In this document: positions 39,103 to 48,053 of the stretch, in pieces
Layout: every line of letters starts with the position of its first letter
How positions within the stretch are numbered: position 1 is the first letter of the stretch
NCBI RefSeq assembly: GCF_019903425.1
Contig: NZ_JACHUZ010000013.1
Location: forward strand, 314,087 to 378,086
Source: Vreelandella halophila
GTDB taxonomy: Bacteria; Pseudomonadota; Gammaproteobacteria; Pseudomonadales; Oleiphilaceae
Length of the DNA: 64,000 nucleotides
Reading direction: 5' to 3'
Position numbers and translations under genes: made by a program
The notes under the pieces: model-generated
Database searches by the model: none
Told to the model about the DNA's origin: nothing
What the model saw: the letters and a program-made list of their open reading frames with translations, nothing else

Positions 39103-39966
39103 TCAGTGCGCCCCCTTCGTGAAGAGCCCTTGCGGGCGGATGGAGAGAATCACGACAAGGAGTGCGAAGGCGATCACATCCTTATAGTCGTTCGAAAGGT
39201 AGAAGCCCCCGAGCGCCTCGGTAAAGCCGATGATCATGCCGCCGATGACGGCGCCGGGGATACTGCCCATGCCACCGATGATGATGATCACGAAGGCCTT
39301 CATGATCACCAGATGCCCCATGGCGGGATACACCAGGTTGATCGGGGCGTAGAGGGTGGCGGCAAAGGCGGCCAGCATGCCGGAGATGGCAAAGGTCATC
39401 ATCGCCACCCGGTTGGCATCGATCCCCACCAGGAAAGCCCCTTCACGATTCTGGGCCATGGCCAGGATGGTGGATCCGGTCATGGTCCTGCGCAGGAACA
39501 GCTGCAGGCCCACAACCAGCACGGCGGCGCCCGCGATGATCAGTGCCCGCTGTTCCGGAATGATCAGCCCCTGGATATTCATCACGCCGGTGAACGGCGA
39601 AGACATGCGACGGAAGTCCGCGCCCCAGAGCATCTGCACCAGCGCCTCGAGGAACAGCAGGATGCCGATGGCGGCGATCTTGTCGTGGATCGGGGGTGAA
39701 TGCCTCAGCGGATGGAAAACCAGGCGTTCGCAAAGAACCCCCAGCGCGGCCACCACGGCGCCCGAACCGAGCATGGCGATCCAGTAGTGGGCACCCAGGT
39801 CAACCATGAAGAAATAGGTCATGAACGCGCCCACCATATAGAGCGCGCCATGGGCGAAGTTCGGGATATGCAGGATGCCGTACACCAGCGTCAGCCCGAG
39901 CGCAACGAGACTGTAAATGCTCCCCAGCGTCAGCCCGTTGATGAGGTTCTGAAGCAGAATGTTCAA
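39103..39966 (-). CDS. livH: LivH-like ABC transporter permease (TTG start)
   Basis: Inner-membrane permease of 287 residues: LLQNLINGLTLGSIYSLVALGLTLVYGILHIPNFAHGALYMVGAF is the LivH start and first membrane segments. AMAQNREGAFLVGIDANRVAMMTFAISGMLAAFAATLYAP and MGSIPGAVIGGMIIG follow. I place the start at TTG 39966 because the family alignment begins there and GGGGGA lies 5-9 bp upstream; the nearest upstream ATG, 48 codons earlier, adds a hydrophilic tail unlike the family. It is first in the livHMGFK operon, whose promoter region (39967-40166) carries predicted IclR site G. Confidence 0.92.
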   Translation of the reverse strand: MNILLQNLINGLTLGSIYSLVALGLTLVYGILHIPNFAHGALYMVGAFMTYFFMVDLGAHYWIAMLGSGAVVAALGVLCERLVFHPLRHSPPIHDKIAAIGILLFLEALVQMLWGADFRRMSSPFTGVMNIQGLIIPEQRALIIAGAAVLVVGLQLFLRRTMTGSTILAMAQNREGAFLVGIDANRVAMMTFAISGMLAAFAATLYAPINLVYPAMGHLVIMKAFVIIIIGGMGSIPGAVIGGMIIGFTEALGGFYLSNDYKDVIAFALLVVILSIRPQGLFTKGAH

Positions 39967-40114
39967 GTTGTCCCCCTTGTGGCAAATCGTTGTTATTGGA
40001 TGCCGCAGGTTTTTGTTGTTACCTACAGATGGTTTTTCGGGTTGTCCAGCTCCATGGTCTCGCTTCGTGATACTGTTTTTTCTGATCCTCCTCATCCAAG
40101 CGTACTTCAAGAGA

Positions 40115-40156
40115 ACCTTCTGTCAACAGACAGAATCATGTTCCGCAGTGCGGTTC
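40115..40156. promoter_or_regulatory. Predicted IclR operator G and adjacent dyad (livH promoter)
   Basis: GTTCCGC-AGT-GCGGTTC (40140-40156) matches the shared motif with one half-site mismatch. Just beside it TTCTGT and ACAGAA flank CAACAG as a perfect 6-bp inverted repeat. It lies about 175 bp upstream of the livH start and 10 bp from the end of the upstream ligase gene. Confidence 0.5.
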
Positions 40157-40166
40157 AAAGATCATG

Positions 40167-41831
40167 TCAGGAGGACTCTTTCCATTCCTCTTCCTGCAGC
40201 GACCGCCACATCACCTTGCCGGTCTGTGACTTTGGCAGCTCGTCGACGAACTCGATCTCCTGCGGCACCTTGTAGGCCGCCATCATCTCCCGGCACCAGT
40301 TCCGGATCTCGTCGGGGGTGATGGTGGGCCACGCCTCCTCGGTCGGCACGATGCACGCCTTGACGCTCTCGCCCCGCTTGGGGTCTGGCGTCGAGATGAC
40401 GCAACATTCGTGGATCGCCGGATGACGGTACATCAGGCTCTCCACCTCCGAGGGCCATACCTTGTAGCCGGAGGCGTTGATCATCCGCTTCACGCGGTCG
40501 ACCATGAAGAAGTAACCATCCTCGTCGAAGTAGCCCAGATCCCCGGTCCGGAAGAACGACTTACCCTCGATTTCGACGAAGGCGTTGCGGGTCTCATCCG
40601 GCCGGTTCCAGTAGCCGATGGTGACCTGCGGCCCGTGGCTGACAATCTCGCCCACCTCGCCGGGCCCCTTCTCCGCCAGCGTCTCGACATCGATGATGCG
40701 CGAGTCCACATCAAAGACCGGCACCCCGAGGCACTGGGACTTGGGCGCATCCGGCGGGTTGATGTGGGTCGCGGCCATGGTCTCCGACAGCCCGTAACCC
40801 TCGATGTAGTCGAGGCCGGTACGGCTCTTGAGTTTCTCCGAAATGGCCGAAGGCATGGCCGCCCCGCCGCCACCGATGGTCCTGAGGCTGCTGATGTCGT
40901 ACTTGTCGAGATCCGGGTTGGACAGGAAATCCACGGCCATGGTGACGATGTTGGTCCAGCCACTGATCTGGTAGCGCTCGATCAGCCTGGCCGCTGTGGT
41001 GCGATCCCAGCGGGTCATGATCACGGAGGTCGAGCCACTGAAGATGGGGCTGTTCATGGAACCGCTCATGCCTGTGACGTGGAAGAAGGGCAGCGTGGAG
41101 AGCTGCACCGTATCGGCCGTGCTCAGGTTCCAGAAGGCGCGATGTACGGCGGTGGCCATGACAGCCCGGTGTACATGGGTACAGCCCTTGGGTGCCCCGG
41201 TTGTGCCGGAGCTGTAGGGGATCACGGCGATGTCATCGGGGCCCGCGGTATGCGCTGAGGGCGTGTGTCCGGCCCGGATCACCTCATTCCAGCTTACCAG
41301 CCCCGGTTTCTCCAGGGCCGCTCCCGGGGCCGCCACTTCCGCCGGCAGATCCAGGTCCGTCTCCGGGTTGATGTAATCGCTGTAGGCCGTCACCACCACC
41401 TCCTCGAGCGGGGTGGTGTCCAGCAGCGGTGCGATGAACCCGGCCAGCTCCTGCCCCGCCAGGCAGATCCGGGCGTCGGTATCGCTGATGTAGTGCTCCA
41501 GCTCGGCGGTGCGGTTCATGGGGTTAATGGGAATGACCGCCGCGTCCGCACGCAGGATGGCGTAATAGCTGATGACGTACTGCGTCGCGTTCTGCATGAA
41601 GAGAAGGACACGGTCCCCCTTGTTGACGCCCCTGGACTGGAGATACCCCGCAAGCGCCTCGACCTCGTCCAGCAGCTGCCGGTACGTCATCACCCGGTCG
41701 TAGAAAATGATCGCGGGATGTTCGGGGTACCGCAGTGCCGCTATGGACAGGTTGGTGAACACACTGGTCTTCGGCAGTGTCATGGTTTTAGGAAGTTCCT
41801 TGGGCCAGACCCCATGGTGTCTTGTAAACAT
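40167..41831 (-). CDS. AMP-forming acyl-CoA ligase
   Basis: 554-residue adenylate-forming enzyme that activates a carboxylic acid to its CoA thioester. Motifs: phosphate loop IPYSSGTTGAPKG, A5-like GYGLSETMAATH, FRTGDLGYFDEDGYFFMVDRVKRMINASGYKVWPSEVE and the C-terminal KSQTGKVMWR, holding the catalytic lysine. GGGGAG precedes the ATG. It is the last gene of the operon that starts with an SDR at 47047, after APH-kinase and SurE genes. It would serve as PimA-like dicarboxylate ligase or LvaE-like hydroxyacid ligase; the sequence does not decide. Confidence 0.92.
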   Translation of the reverse strand: MFTRHHGVWPKELPKTMTLPKTSVFTNLSIAALRYPEHPAIIFYDRVMTYRQLLDEVEALAGYLQSRGVNKGDRVLLFMQNATQYVISYYAILRADAAVIPINPMNRTAELEHYISDTDARICLAGQELAGFIAPLLDTTPLEEVVVTAYSDYINPETDLDLPAEVAAPGAALEKPGLVSWNEVIRAGHTPSAHTAGPDDIAVIPYSSGTTGAPKGCTHVHRAVMATAVHRAFWNLSTADTVQLSTLPFFHVTGMSGSMNSPIFSGSTSVIMTRWDRTTAARLIERYQISGWTNIVTMAVDFLSNPDLDKYDISSLRTIGGGGAAMPSAISEKLKSRTGLDYIEGYGLSETMAATHINPPDAPKSQCLGVPVFDVDSRIIDVETLAEKGPGEVGEIVSHGPQVTIGYWNRPDETRNAFVEIEGKSFFRTGDLGYFDEDGYFFMVDRVKRMINASGYKVWPSEVESLMYRHPAIHECCVISTPDPKRGESVKACIVPTEEAWPTITPDEIRNWCREMMAAYKVPQEIEFVDELPKSQTGKVMWRSLQEEEWKESS

Positions 41832-41876
41832 TGTTGTTCTCCCCTTTACCGGCCAGGAGCCGGATCAATGGTGTCG

Positions 41877-42659
41877 TTACAATTCCCCGATCGGGAGGGT
41901 GTCGATGCCGTTGGGGAAGCCGGTCCCGCGGCGCAGCGGTGTGGCCGCAATCGACTGGTCCCGCAACACCGAGACATCCATCCCCGGATCGGTAATGTGC
42001 CGGGAGCTGCGCTCGAAACCGAGCCACCAGTACGGCAGGTTCCGGCCATCCCGGCCCGGCTGCAGCCGGGTCCGCTGGATGGAACCACTGGACTCGTGCG
42101 CCCAGCGCAGTTCCTCGACCTCCTCCGCCGCGCAGGCGGGGAAGTTGATGTTCCAGCAGGGAACCGGCTCGTCGCCCGGGTTCCAGAGGGCACGGATGAC
42201 CCGCTCGCCCAGCTCCGCCACCGGCGACCAGTCAACGGCCTCCGGGTCCAGGAAAGCCTGGCTCAGGGCGATCGCCGGGATCCCCATGTGCTCAGCGCTC
42301 AGCGCAGCCCCCACGGTTCCGGAGTACTGCACCGAATCGCTGATGTTGGCGCCGCAGTTCACCCCGGAAAGCACCAGGTCCGGCGGTGTTTCACCGAACC
42401 ACTGCGCCAGGGCAAAGAGCACGCAGTCAGCGGGCGTGCCCGAGAGGGCAAAGCGGCGTTCGCTGTTGTCCTGGGCGTAGAGCCGCAGCGGCAGGTGCAT
42501 GGAAATGCTCTGCCCGGCCCCGCTGCGGTCATGCTCCGGCGCCACGACCCAGACCTCCTCGGCGAGGTTGTGGGCAATGCGCTCAAGCACCGCCAATCCC
42601 GGGGCCCGGACGCCGTCATCGTTGGTGACCAGTACCCGTCGTACCAACGGCTCGCTCAT
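41877..42659 (-). CDS. surE: SurE-like 5'/3'-nucleotidase / phosphatase
   Basis: Metal-dependent phosphomonoesterase of 260 residues. The SurE metal site is intact: VTNDDGVRAPG (D14, D15), APEHDRSGAGQS (S46) and SGVNCGANISD (N101). SGTPADCVLFAL is also conserved. Housekeeping surE normally sits next to pcm and rpoS. Here it overlaps the APH-type kinase gene by 4 bp (ATGA) inside a fatty-acid operon, which suggests a specialised phosphatase for a phosphorylated pathway intermediate or nucleotide. Function in this setting is inference. Confidence 0.88.
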   Translation of the reverse strand: MSEPLVRRVLVTNDDGVRAPGLAVLERIAHNLAEEVWVVAPEHDRSGAGQSISMHLPLRLYAQDNSERRFALSGTPADCVLFALAQWFGETPPDLVLSGVNCGANISDSVQYSGTVGAALSAEHMGIPAIALSQAFLDPEAVDWSPVAELGERVIRALWNPGDEPVPCWNINFPACAAEEVEELRWAHESSGSIQRTRLQPGRDGRNLPYWWLGFERSSRHITDPGMDVSVLRDQSIAATPLRRGTGFPNGIDTLPIGEL

Positions 42660-43744
42660 ACCGTGCCTCCCTTGGCGCCGTTCTGGGCCACGCGCCAGCC
42701 CGCCTCGGCCAGTGCGCTCGCGCGCTTGCCGACCTCCAGGGCATCCGCATTGCTGGCATTGCCCTGCAGCGCACGGGCATAAACGCCCTGCAGGATGGCC
42801 GCGAGGCGGAACAGCGAGAAGGCGACGAACACGTGCCAGTCCTCGATCCGCTCCCGGCCGGACTGGCGGCAGTAGCGTTCGATCAGGTCCTGCTCGGTGG
42901 GCAGGTTGAGGGCCTCCAGATCCTCACCGACGATCCCCCGGGATCCCTCCAGCTCCATCGGCAGGTGATGCGGCAGGCAGTAGTAGGCCAGGTCCGCCAG
43001 CGGGTGCCCCAGGGTGGCCAGTTCCCAGTCGAGGATCGCGGTCACCTCCGGGCGATCCGAGGCCAGCATCAGGTTGCCAACGCGGTAGTCGCCATGGGCA
43101 ATGGCGCACTCGTCGGTAGCCGGCAGGTGATCCGGCAGCCAGGCCATGAGCCGGTCCATGGCCGGCATCTCGTCGGTCTTCGAGGCCTGGTACTGCTTGC
43201 TCCAGCGTGCGACCTGGCGCGCCACGTAGCCCTGGGGCTTACCGAAGTCCTCCAGCCCCACCTGCGCCACATCCACCGCGTGCAGCTCGGCCAGGGTGTC
43301 CATGGCGGCGTTGTGCACCGACCGGCGTTCGCCGTGGTCGAGTTCGCGCAGCGCCGGGTGGCTCACCACCCGACCGGGCATGAAGTCCATGATGTAGAAG
43401 GGCGTGCCGATCACCTCCGTGTCCTCGCACCGGCCCTTGGCGCGGGGAACGGGGACCGTCGTGTGATCGGAAAGCGCCCGGATCACCCGGTATTCACGCT
43501 CCACCATGTGGGCGGAGGGCAGGGTCTGGCCGGGGGGCTTCTTGCGCAGCACGTACTGGCCGGTATCGGTCTCCAGCAGGAAGGTCGGGTTCGACTGCCC
43601 GCCCTGGAACTGCTGGATCCTTCGGCATTGGCCGATCTCGGGCATCGTCTCCCCGAGCCACGCCTGGAGTGCGTTCTCATCGAAGCGGTGGGCGTCGAGC
43701 ACGTCCACCAGATCGGGATCAAGGGTGTCAGCCTGGGGTGCCAT
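42656..43744 (-). CDS. APH-family phosphotransferase (ACAD10/11 / LvaA-type kinase)
   Basis: 362-residue kinase-like protein with the aminoglycoside-phosphotransferase fold. FQGGQSNPTFLL and YVLRKKPPG form the nucleotide-binding lobe. The catalytic HGDYRVGN is at 217-224 and the metal-binding LDWE at 238-241, followed by LGHPLADLAYY. The KPPG, HG(D/N) and GHPLADL wording matches the kinase domain fused to acyl-CoA dehydrogenase in ACAD10/ACAD11 and the LvaA kinase of levulinate catabolism, which phosphorylate 4-hydroxyacyl-CoA. An ACAD10/11-like dehydrogenase lies two genes upstream, supporting that role. Its stop/start overlaps surE. Confidence 0.88.
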   Translation of the reverse strand: MAPQADTLDPDLVDVLDAHRFDENALQAWLGETMPEIGQCRRIQQFQGGQSNPTFLLETDTGQYVLRKKPPGQTLPSAHMVEREYRVIRALSDHTTVPVPRAKGRCEDTEVIGTPFYIMDFMPGRVVSHPALRELDHGERRSVHNAAMDTLAELHAVDVAQVGLEDFGKPQGYVARQVARWSKQYQASKTDEMPAMDRLMAWLPDHLPATDECAIAHGDYRVGNLMLASDRPEVTAILDWELATLGHPLADLAYYCLPHHLPMELEGSRGIVGEDLEALNLPTEQDLIERYCRQSGRERIEDWHVFVAFSLFRLAAILQGVYARALQGNASNADALEVGKRASALAEAGWRVAQNGAKGGTV

Positions 43745-43748
43745 AGGG

Positions 43749-44516
43749 TCAGCTCACGGTCTCGCCGCCGTCCGCCACGATCACCTGGCCGGTGACGTAG
43801 GCGCTGGCCCGGGTCGCAAGAAAGACCGCCAGCCCGGCAATGTCCACAGGCTCGCCGATCCGGCGCAGCGGCGTCTGCTGTTCGGCACTGCGAACCCGTT
43901 CCGGATCCTCAACCAGCGCCTTGGCGAAATCGGTCCGTACCAGCCCGGGCGCGATGGCGTTAACCCGGATGCCGCTCGGCCCCCATTCCACGGCCAGGTT
44001 ACGGGCCAGGGCGGCCTCGGCTGCCTTGGAGACCCCGTAGGTGCCGATAACACTGTTCCCCTTCAACCCGGCAATGCTCGACAGCAGCACAACCTGACCG
44101 TCACCATTCTCGGCCATGTGGGGCAGGGCCATCTGTGTCAGCCAGAAGGTGCCCTTGACGTTGGTGTCCATGATCTTGTCCCAGGCCTCGTCGGTCATCT
44201 CCTGGGTGGTGCCGTAGACCGGGTTGGTGGCGGCATTGCAGACCAGCGTGTCGATCCGGCCCCAGGTGGCCAGCGTCTGGTCCACCAGGTTCTGCAGGTC
44301 CTCCTTGCGGCCCACATGGCAGGGCACGGCGATGGCCTCGAAGCCCTGTTCCTTCAGTTCGCCGGCCACCTGCTCGCAGGCGTCCGCCTTACGGCTGGAG
44401 ATCACGACCTTCGCACCACAGCGCGCCATCTCCTCGGCAATCGAGCGGCCAATACCCTTGGTCGAACCGGTGATGAGGGCCACCTTGCCGGTCATATCAA
44501 AGAGGGGGCTTGTCAT
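43749..44516 (-). CDS. SDR-family oxidoreductase (glucose/ribitol type)
   Basis: Short-chain dehydrogenase of 255 residues. NAD(P) loop TGSTKGIGRS, NAAT in place of NNAG, catalytic Ser-Tyr-Lys in LLSSIAGLKGNSVIGTYGVSK, and PGLVRTDFAKAL near the end. ADGGETVS closes the protein. It is 4 bp upstream of the kinase gene and 15 bp downstream of an acyl-CoA dehydrogenase gene. In LvaD-like clusters an SDR acts on the hydroxyacyl group; here it may interconvert 3- or 4-keto and hydroxy acids. Exact substrate unknown. Confidence 0.88.
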   Translation of the reverse strand: MTSPLFDMTGKVALITGSTKGIGRSIAEEMARCGAKVVISSRKADACEQVAGELKEQGFEAIAVPCHVGRKEDLQNLVDQTLATWGRIDTLVCNAATNPVYGTTQEMTDEAWDKIMDTNVKGTFWLTQMALPHMAENGDGQVVLLSSIAGLKGNSVIGTYGVSKAAEAALARNLAVEWGPSGIRVNAIAPGLVRTDFAKALVEDPERVRSAEQQTPLRRIGEPVDIAGLAVFLATRASAYVTGQVIVADGGETVS

Positions 44517-44531
44517 TGTCGGGTCTCCTGC

Positions 44532-45749
44532 TCAGTGGTTCTTCGGGTAATCGCGCAGTTCGAGCTTGGCGATGGTGTCGAGGTGGACCTCGTCGGGCCC
44601 GTCCGCCAGGCGCAGGGTGCGGACATGCGCCCAGGCCGCCGCCAGGAAGCTGTCCTGGGACACCCCGAGCGCGCCGTGCGCCTGGATCGCCCGGTCCAGC
44701 ACCTCGAGCGCCATGCGCGGCGCCGCCACCTTGATCATCGCGATCTCCTGGCGCGCCACCTTGTTGCCGACGGTGTCCATCATGTGGGCTGCCTTCAGCG
44801 TCAGCAGCCGGGCCTGTTCGATGTCGAGCCGGGAACGGGCGACGTCCTTGCGGATGGAGTCGAACTTCGCCAATGGCTGGCCGAAGGCCTCGCGTTCGTT
44901 GATGCGCTCGCACAGCGCCTCCAGGGCCCGCTCGGCCACCCCGATGGTGCGCATGCAGTGATGGATACGGCCGGGGCCGAGCCGCCCCTGGGCGATCTCG
45001 AAGCCCCGCCCCTCACCAAGGAGGATGTTGTCGGCCGGGACCCGGACGTTGTTGTAGTGGATCTCGGCATGCCCGTGGGGCGCGTGGTCGTAACCGAAAA
45101 CCGTCAGCGGGCGGATGATCTCCACGCCGGGGGTATCCATGGGCACCAGGATCATCGACTGCTGCTTGTGCTTGTCGGCCTCCGGATCGGTCTTGCCCAT
45201 CACGATGGCGATCCGGCAGTTGGTGGTCATGGCGCCGGAGGACCACCACTTGCGGCCATTGATGACGTATTCGTCGCCCTCGCGGCGGATCTGGCACCCG
45301 ATATTGGTGGCATCCGAGGAGGCCACATCCGGCTCGGTCATCGAGAAGCAGGAACGGATCTCGCCGTCTAGCAGCGGCTGCAGCCACTGGCGTTGCTGTT
45401 CCGGCGAGCCGTAGCGGGCGAGGGTTTCCATGTTGCCGGTGTCCGGGGCGGAGCAGTTGAACACCTCCGGCGCCATGTGGGAGCGGCCCATGATCTCGCA
45501 CAGCTGGGCGTAGTCGAAGTTGCTGAGCCCGGCCCCGTGGTCACTGTCCGGCAGGAATAGGTTCCAAAGCCCCTGGGCCCTGGCCTTTTTTTTCAGCTCT
45601 TCCAACACCGGCGCCGGATCCCACCGGTTGTCGGCATTGGCGGTCTCTTCCTGGTAACGCCGCTCATTGGGGTAGATATGCTCATCCATGAACGCCAGCA
45701 GCTGGTCGCGCAGTTTCTCCGCCTTCTCGGACAGCTCAAACATAGTCAT
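44532..45749 (-). CDS. Acyl-CoA dehydrogenase, ACAD10/ACAD11-like
   Basis: 405 residues. [23 protein letters not shown] and [24 protein letters not shown] form the FAD/substrate region. The C-terminal [19 protein letters not shown] replaces the usual YEGT block and is the signature of the ACAD10/ACAD11 (and LvaC) branch, which processes phosphorylated 4-hydroxyacyl-CoA. A separate APH-type kinase gene lies two genes downstream, so the two halves of the animal fusion protein are encoded apart. An ATG two codons in (45743) is equally possible, given AAGAGG upstream. Confidence 0.9.
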   Translation of the reverse strand: MTMFELSEKAEKLRDQLLAFMDEHIYPNERRYQEETANADNRWDPAPVLEELKKKARAQGLWNLFLPDSDHGAGLSNFDYAQLCEIMGRSHMAPEVFNCSAPDTGNMETLARYGSPEQQRQWLQPLLDGEIRSCFSMTEPDVASSDATNIGCQIRREGDEYVINGRKWWSSGAMTTNCRIAIVMGKTDPEADKHKQQSMILVPMDTPGVEIIRPLTVFGYDHAPHGHAEIHYNNVRVPADNILLGEGRGFEIAQGRLGPGRIHHCMRTIGVAERALEALCERINEREAFGQPLAKFDSIRKDVARSRLDIEQARLLTLKAAHMMDTVGNKVARQEIAMIKVAAPRMALEVLDRAIQAHGALGVSQDSFLAAAWAHVRTLRLADGPDEVHLDTIAKLELRDYPKNH

Positions 45750-45791
45750 GCCTCTTTGTCGTTATTTCATCGGCCCGGAGGCCACGCTTCC

Positions 45792-46262
45792 TTATTCCTC
45801 AGCCGCTTCCGTACCGGGAATCGGCACACCTTCAAGACCCTCGCTGCCGGAGCGGATCCGGAATACGCCTTCGCCCATGGCGAGCAGTTGCCCCTCGGCA
45901 TCGTGGACTTCGCCGGTGGCATTGAAGACACGGCTGCCCCCGGCGCGCTTGGTGCCGGTGACAGTGATGATCCCGCCCCGGCACTGGCCGGTGAAGGTGG
46001 TGGTGAGCGACAGGGTGATCGCCTTGCGCATGCGCCCCGGATACGGGCAGTAGGTGCCCGCGTGGGCCATCGCGATATCCAGGAGCGAGGACAGGACGCC
46101 GCCATGGATCACGCCGGCCAGGTTCATGTGGTGGGGCTGCAGTTCAACGGTGAGAACGGAGCAGCCGTCTTCCCAGTGAGCCTGCCGATAGCCCAGGACA
46201 CTGTGGAACCCCGGGGCGTCAGATTCATCAATAATGGTGTTGGCACTGCTTCCGTCGGACAT
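45792..46262 (-). CDS. PaaI-family hot-dog thioesterase
   Basis: 156 residues with a single hot-dog domain. HHMNLAGVIHGGVLSSLLDIAMAHAG carries the conserved HGG(V/A)xxxLxD motif of PaaI thioesterases; LTTTFTGQCRGGIITVTGT follows. It hydrolyses acyl-CoA thioesters, perhaps releasing CoA from stalled intermediates. Its ATG overlaps the stop of the upstream SDR (TGATG). The next gene, the ACAD10/11-like dehydrogenase, starts about 40 bp downstream. Confidence 0.87.
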   Translation of the reverse strand: MSDGSSANTIIDESDAPGFHSVLGYRQAHWEDGCSVLTVELQPHHMNLAGVIHGGVLSSLLDIAMAHAGTYCPYPGRMRKAITLSLTTTFTGQCRGGIITVTGTKRAGGSRVFNATGEVHDAEGQLLAMGEGVFRIRSGSEGLEGVPIPGTEAAEE

Positions 46263-47047
46263 CAGACTTTCATCCCCGGCATGTTCAGTGACGCGGTATT
46301 GCCACCATCGACGGGGAGCGCCTGGCCGGTGATGTAGCTGGCATCGTCGCTGGCCAGGAAGGTGATGGCGGCGGCAATTTCGTCGGCGTTGCCGTAACGG
46401 CGCAGTTCACAGCGCGCCCCGAGCTTGTGTTCCTTCTCACGGGAGCGGGCATAATCGAAGATGGGCTGGGTCATCCCGGTCTCGATCAGCCCCGGGCACA
46501 CCGCGTTGACCCGCACGTTGTCAGCGCCCAGGTCACAGGCGGCGGTCTGGGTCAGGCTGATCACGCCGGCCTTGGAGGCACTGTAGGCATTGCCCCCGGC
46601 CCCGGACCGGATCCCGGCCACCGAAGCGGTGTTGACGATGCTCCCGCGCCCCCGGGACTGCATGTGGGGGGCCACATGCTTGATCAGCAGCATGGTGCCG
46701 ACGAGGTTGACGTTGAGCAGGTGCTGCCACTCCTCCTGGTCCTGCTCGGTGATCACGGGATGGGAGCCGGCAATGCCGGCGTTGTTGCACAGCACATCCA
46801 CCCGGCCCCAGCGCTGGACCACGTCCTCCACCAGGGAACGGACACGGGTTTCATCCGAGATGTCCATCGCTAACAGGAGGCGCTCGGTTTCCGCCGGCAG
46901 GGCATTGGCGGTTGCCTCGAGCCCGTCTTCGGCATGATCCACTAGGGCCAGTACGGCGCCCTCGCTCGCCAGTCTCAGGGCCGTGGCCCGGCCAATGCCA
47001 CTGGCGGCGCCGGTTACGATGGCCACCTGTTGGTTGAAACGCCCCAT
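46262..47047 (-). CDS. SDR-family oxidoreductase (3-hydroxyacyl-CoA dehydrogenase-like)
   Basis: Short-chain dehydrogenase of 261 residues: VTGAASGIGRATALRLASEG, NNAGIAGS, IVNTASVAGIRSGAGGNAYSASKAG (Ser-Tyr-Lys) and VNAVCPGLIETGMTQP. GQALPVDGGNTASL ends the domain. It probably oxidises a hydroxyacyl-CoA. The start at 47047 (MGRFNQQ) has AGGGGAT upstream. It is the first gene of a seven-gene operon reaching to 40167, with predicted IclR site H in its promoter region. Confidence 0.88.
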   Translation of the reverse strand: MGRFNQQVAIVTGAASGIGRATALRLASEGAVLALVDHAEDGLEATANALPAETERLLLAMDISDETRVRSLVEDVVQRWGRVDVLCNNAGIAGSHPVITEQDQEEWQHLLNVNLVGTMLLIKHVAPHMQSRGRGSIVNTASVAGIRSGAGGNAYSASKAGVISLTQTAACDLGADNVRVNAVCPGLIETGMTQPIFDYARSREKEHKLGARCELRRYGNADEIAAAITFLASDDASYITGQALPVDGGNTASLNMPGMKV

Positions 47048-47181
47048 GCGGATTGATCCCCTGCCAGTTGATTCCAGCCACGCCTTCACAGCGATACATT
47101 CTGTCGCTGCCAGGAATGGCTTAGCGCCTTATAGATAAACTGTCACGAGAAATTGGAATGCGTCAATAATTACGGAACATA

Positions 47182-47198
47182 ATTTCGCTATACAGAAT
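47182..47198. promoter_or_regulatory. Predicted IclR operator H (SDR-kinase operon)
   Basis: ATTTCGC-TAT-ACAGAAT: same TAT centre as operators A and B, two half-site deviations. It lies 135 bp upstream of the SDR start and 40 bp past the end of the crotonase gene. Confidence 0.5.
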
Positions 47199-47238
47199 CG
47201 AGGCGCTCAATAACAACAACCGAAGCAGGGCTTGAGCC

Positions 47239-47967
47239 TCACACGCCAAGGCGGTGACGGACCTCATCCGATTGCAGGCGCTCGGCAAATACCGCCCGCT
47301 CCCGGTCCAGGGCCGCCAGGGCCTGTTCCCTCCAGGGCGCGAGCATCAGCTGCTTCCCGGCACGCAGGGCATCCCGGGACTTCGTGGTCAGCCTGCGCGC
47401 CTCGGCCAGCGCCCGCGCTTCGGCCTCACCGTCCGCGACACGGTGGGTCACCAGCCCGGCGTTAACGGCCTCTTCCGCGTTCAGCCCCTCACCAAGCACC
47501 AGCAGCTGCGTCGCCCGGCGGAACCCCATCCAGAGCGGCCCCATCACGGTTGATGCAGCTTCCGGCGTTACGCCAATGTCGGCAAAGGGCGTTTTGTAGC
47601 TTGCTGAGTCGCCGCTGACGACCACGTCGCAGTGCAGCAGCAGCGTCGTGCCGATACCGATGGCCGGGCCTTCAACCCCGACGATGACCGGCGTATCGCA
47701 ATGGATCAGGCGTTCAATGAAGGCGAGACCGGCGGAGGGGCCGGGGCTGTCCGCGCGGGCCCTGGCGCGGAAGTCCTCGAGGTCGTTACCCGCGGTGAAG
47801 ATGCCCTCGCAACCGGTAATCACCAGCGCGTGGACGCTGGTGTCCGCGCCGGCCTCATCCACGGTTGCCGACAGGGTGTTGTACATCGCCGGTGTCAGGG
47901 CGTTTTTCTTCTCGGGGCGGCGGATCGTCATATGGACGATTCCGGCTTCGCGGGTTACCTCGATCAT
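47239..47967 (-). CDS. Crotonase-family enoyl-CoA hydratase/isomerase
   Basis: 242-residue crotonase fold. RPEKKNALTPAMYNTL, GIFTAGNDLEDF and the oxyanion segment VEGPAIGIGTTLLLHCDVVVSGDSASYKTPFADIGVTPEAAST are visible. The first of the two hydratase glutamates (usual GxExALxC) is replaced here by GIGTTLLLHC, which points to an isomerase (ECI2-type) or a specialised hydratase rather than a classical ECH. It could correspond to PimE. The start at 47967 has AGGAG upstream; an in-frame extension to 48030 crosses the promoter region. Confidence 0.87.
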   Translation of the reverse strand: MIEVTREAGIVHMTIRRPEKKNALTPAMYNTLSATVDEAGADTSVHALVITGCEGIFTAGNDLEDFRARARADSPGPSAGLAFIERLIHCDTPVIVGVEGPAIGIGTTLLLHCDVVVSGDSASYKTPFADIGVTPEAASTVMGPLWMGFRRATQLLVLGEGLNAEEAVNAGLVTHRVADGEAEARALAEARRLTTKSRDALRAGKQLMLAPWREQALAALDRERAVFAERLQSDEVRHRLGV

Positions 47968-48053
47968 GCAGGGCTCCTGTAATGGTCTAAGGGGTTTCGA
48001 TGGCTCAGGCCGTGTGCTAGTTTCAAACAATAGAATTCATTGTGCAGTCAATG

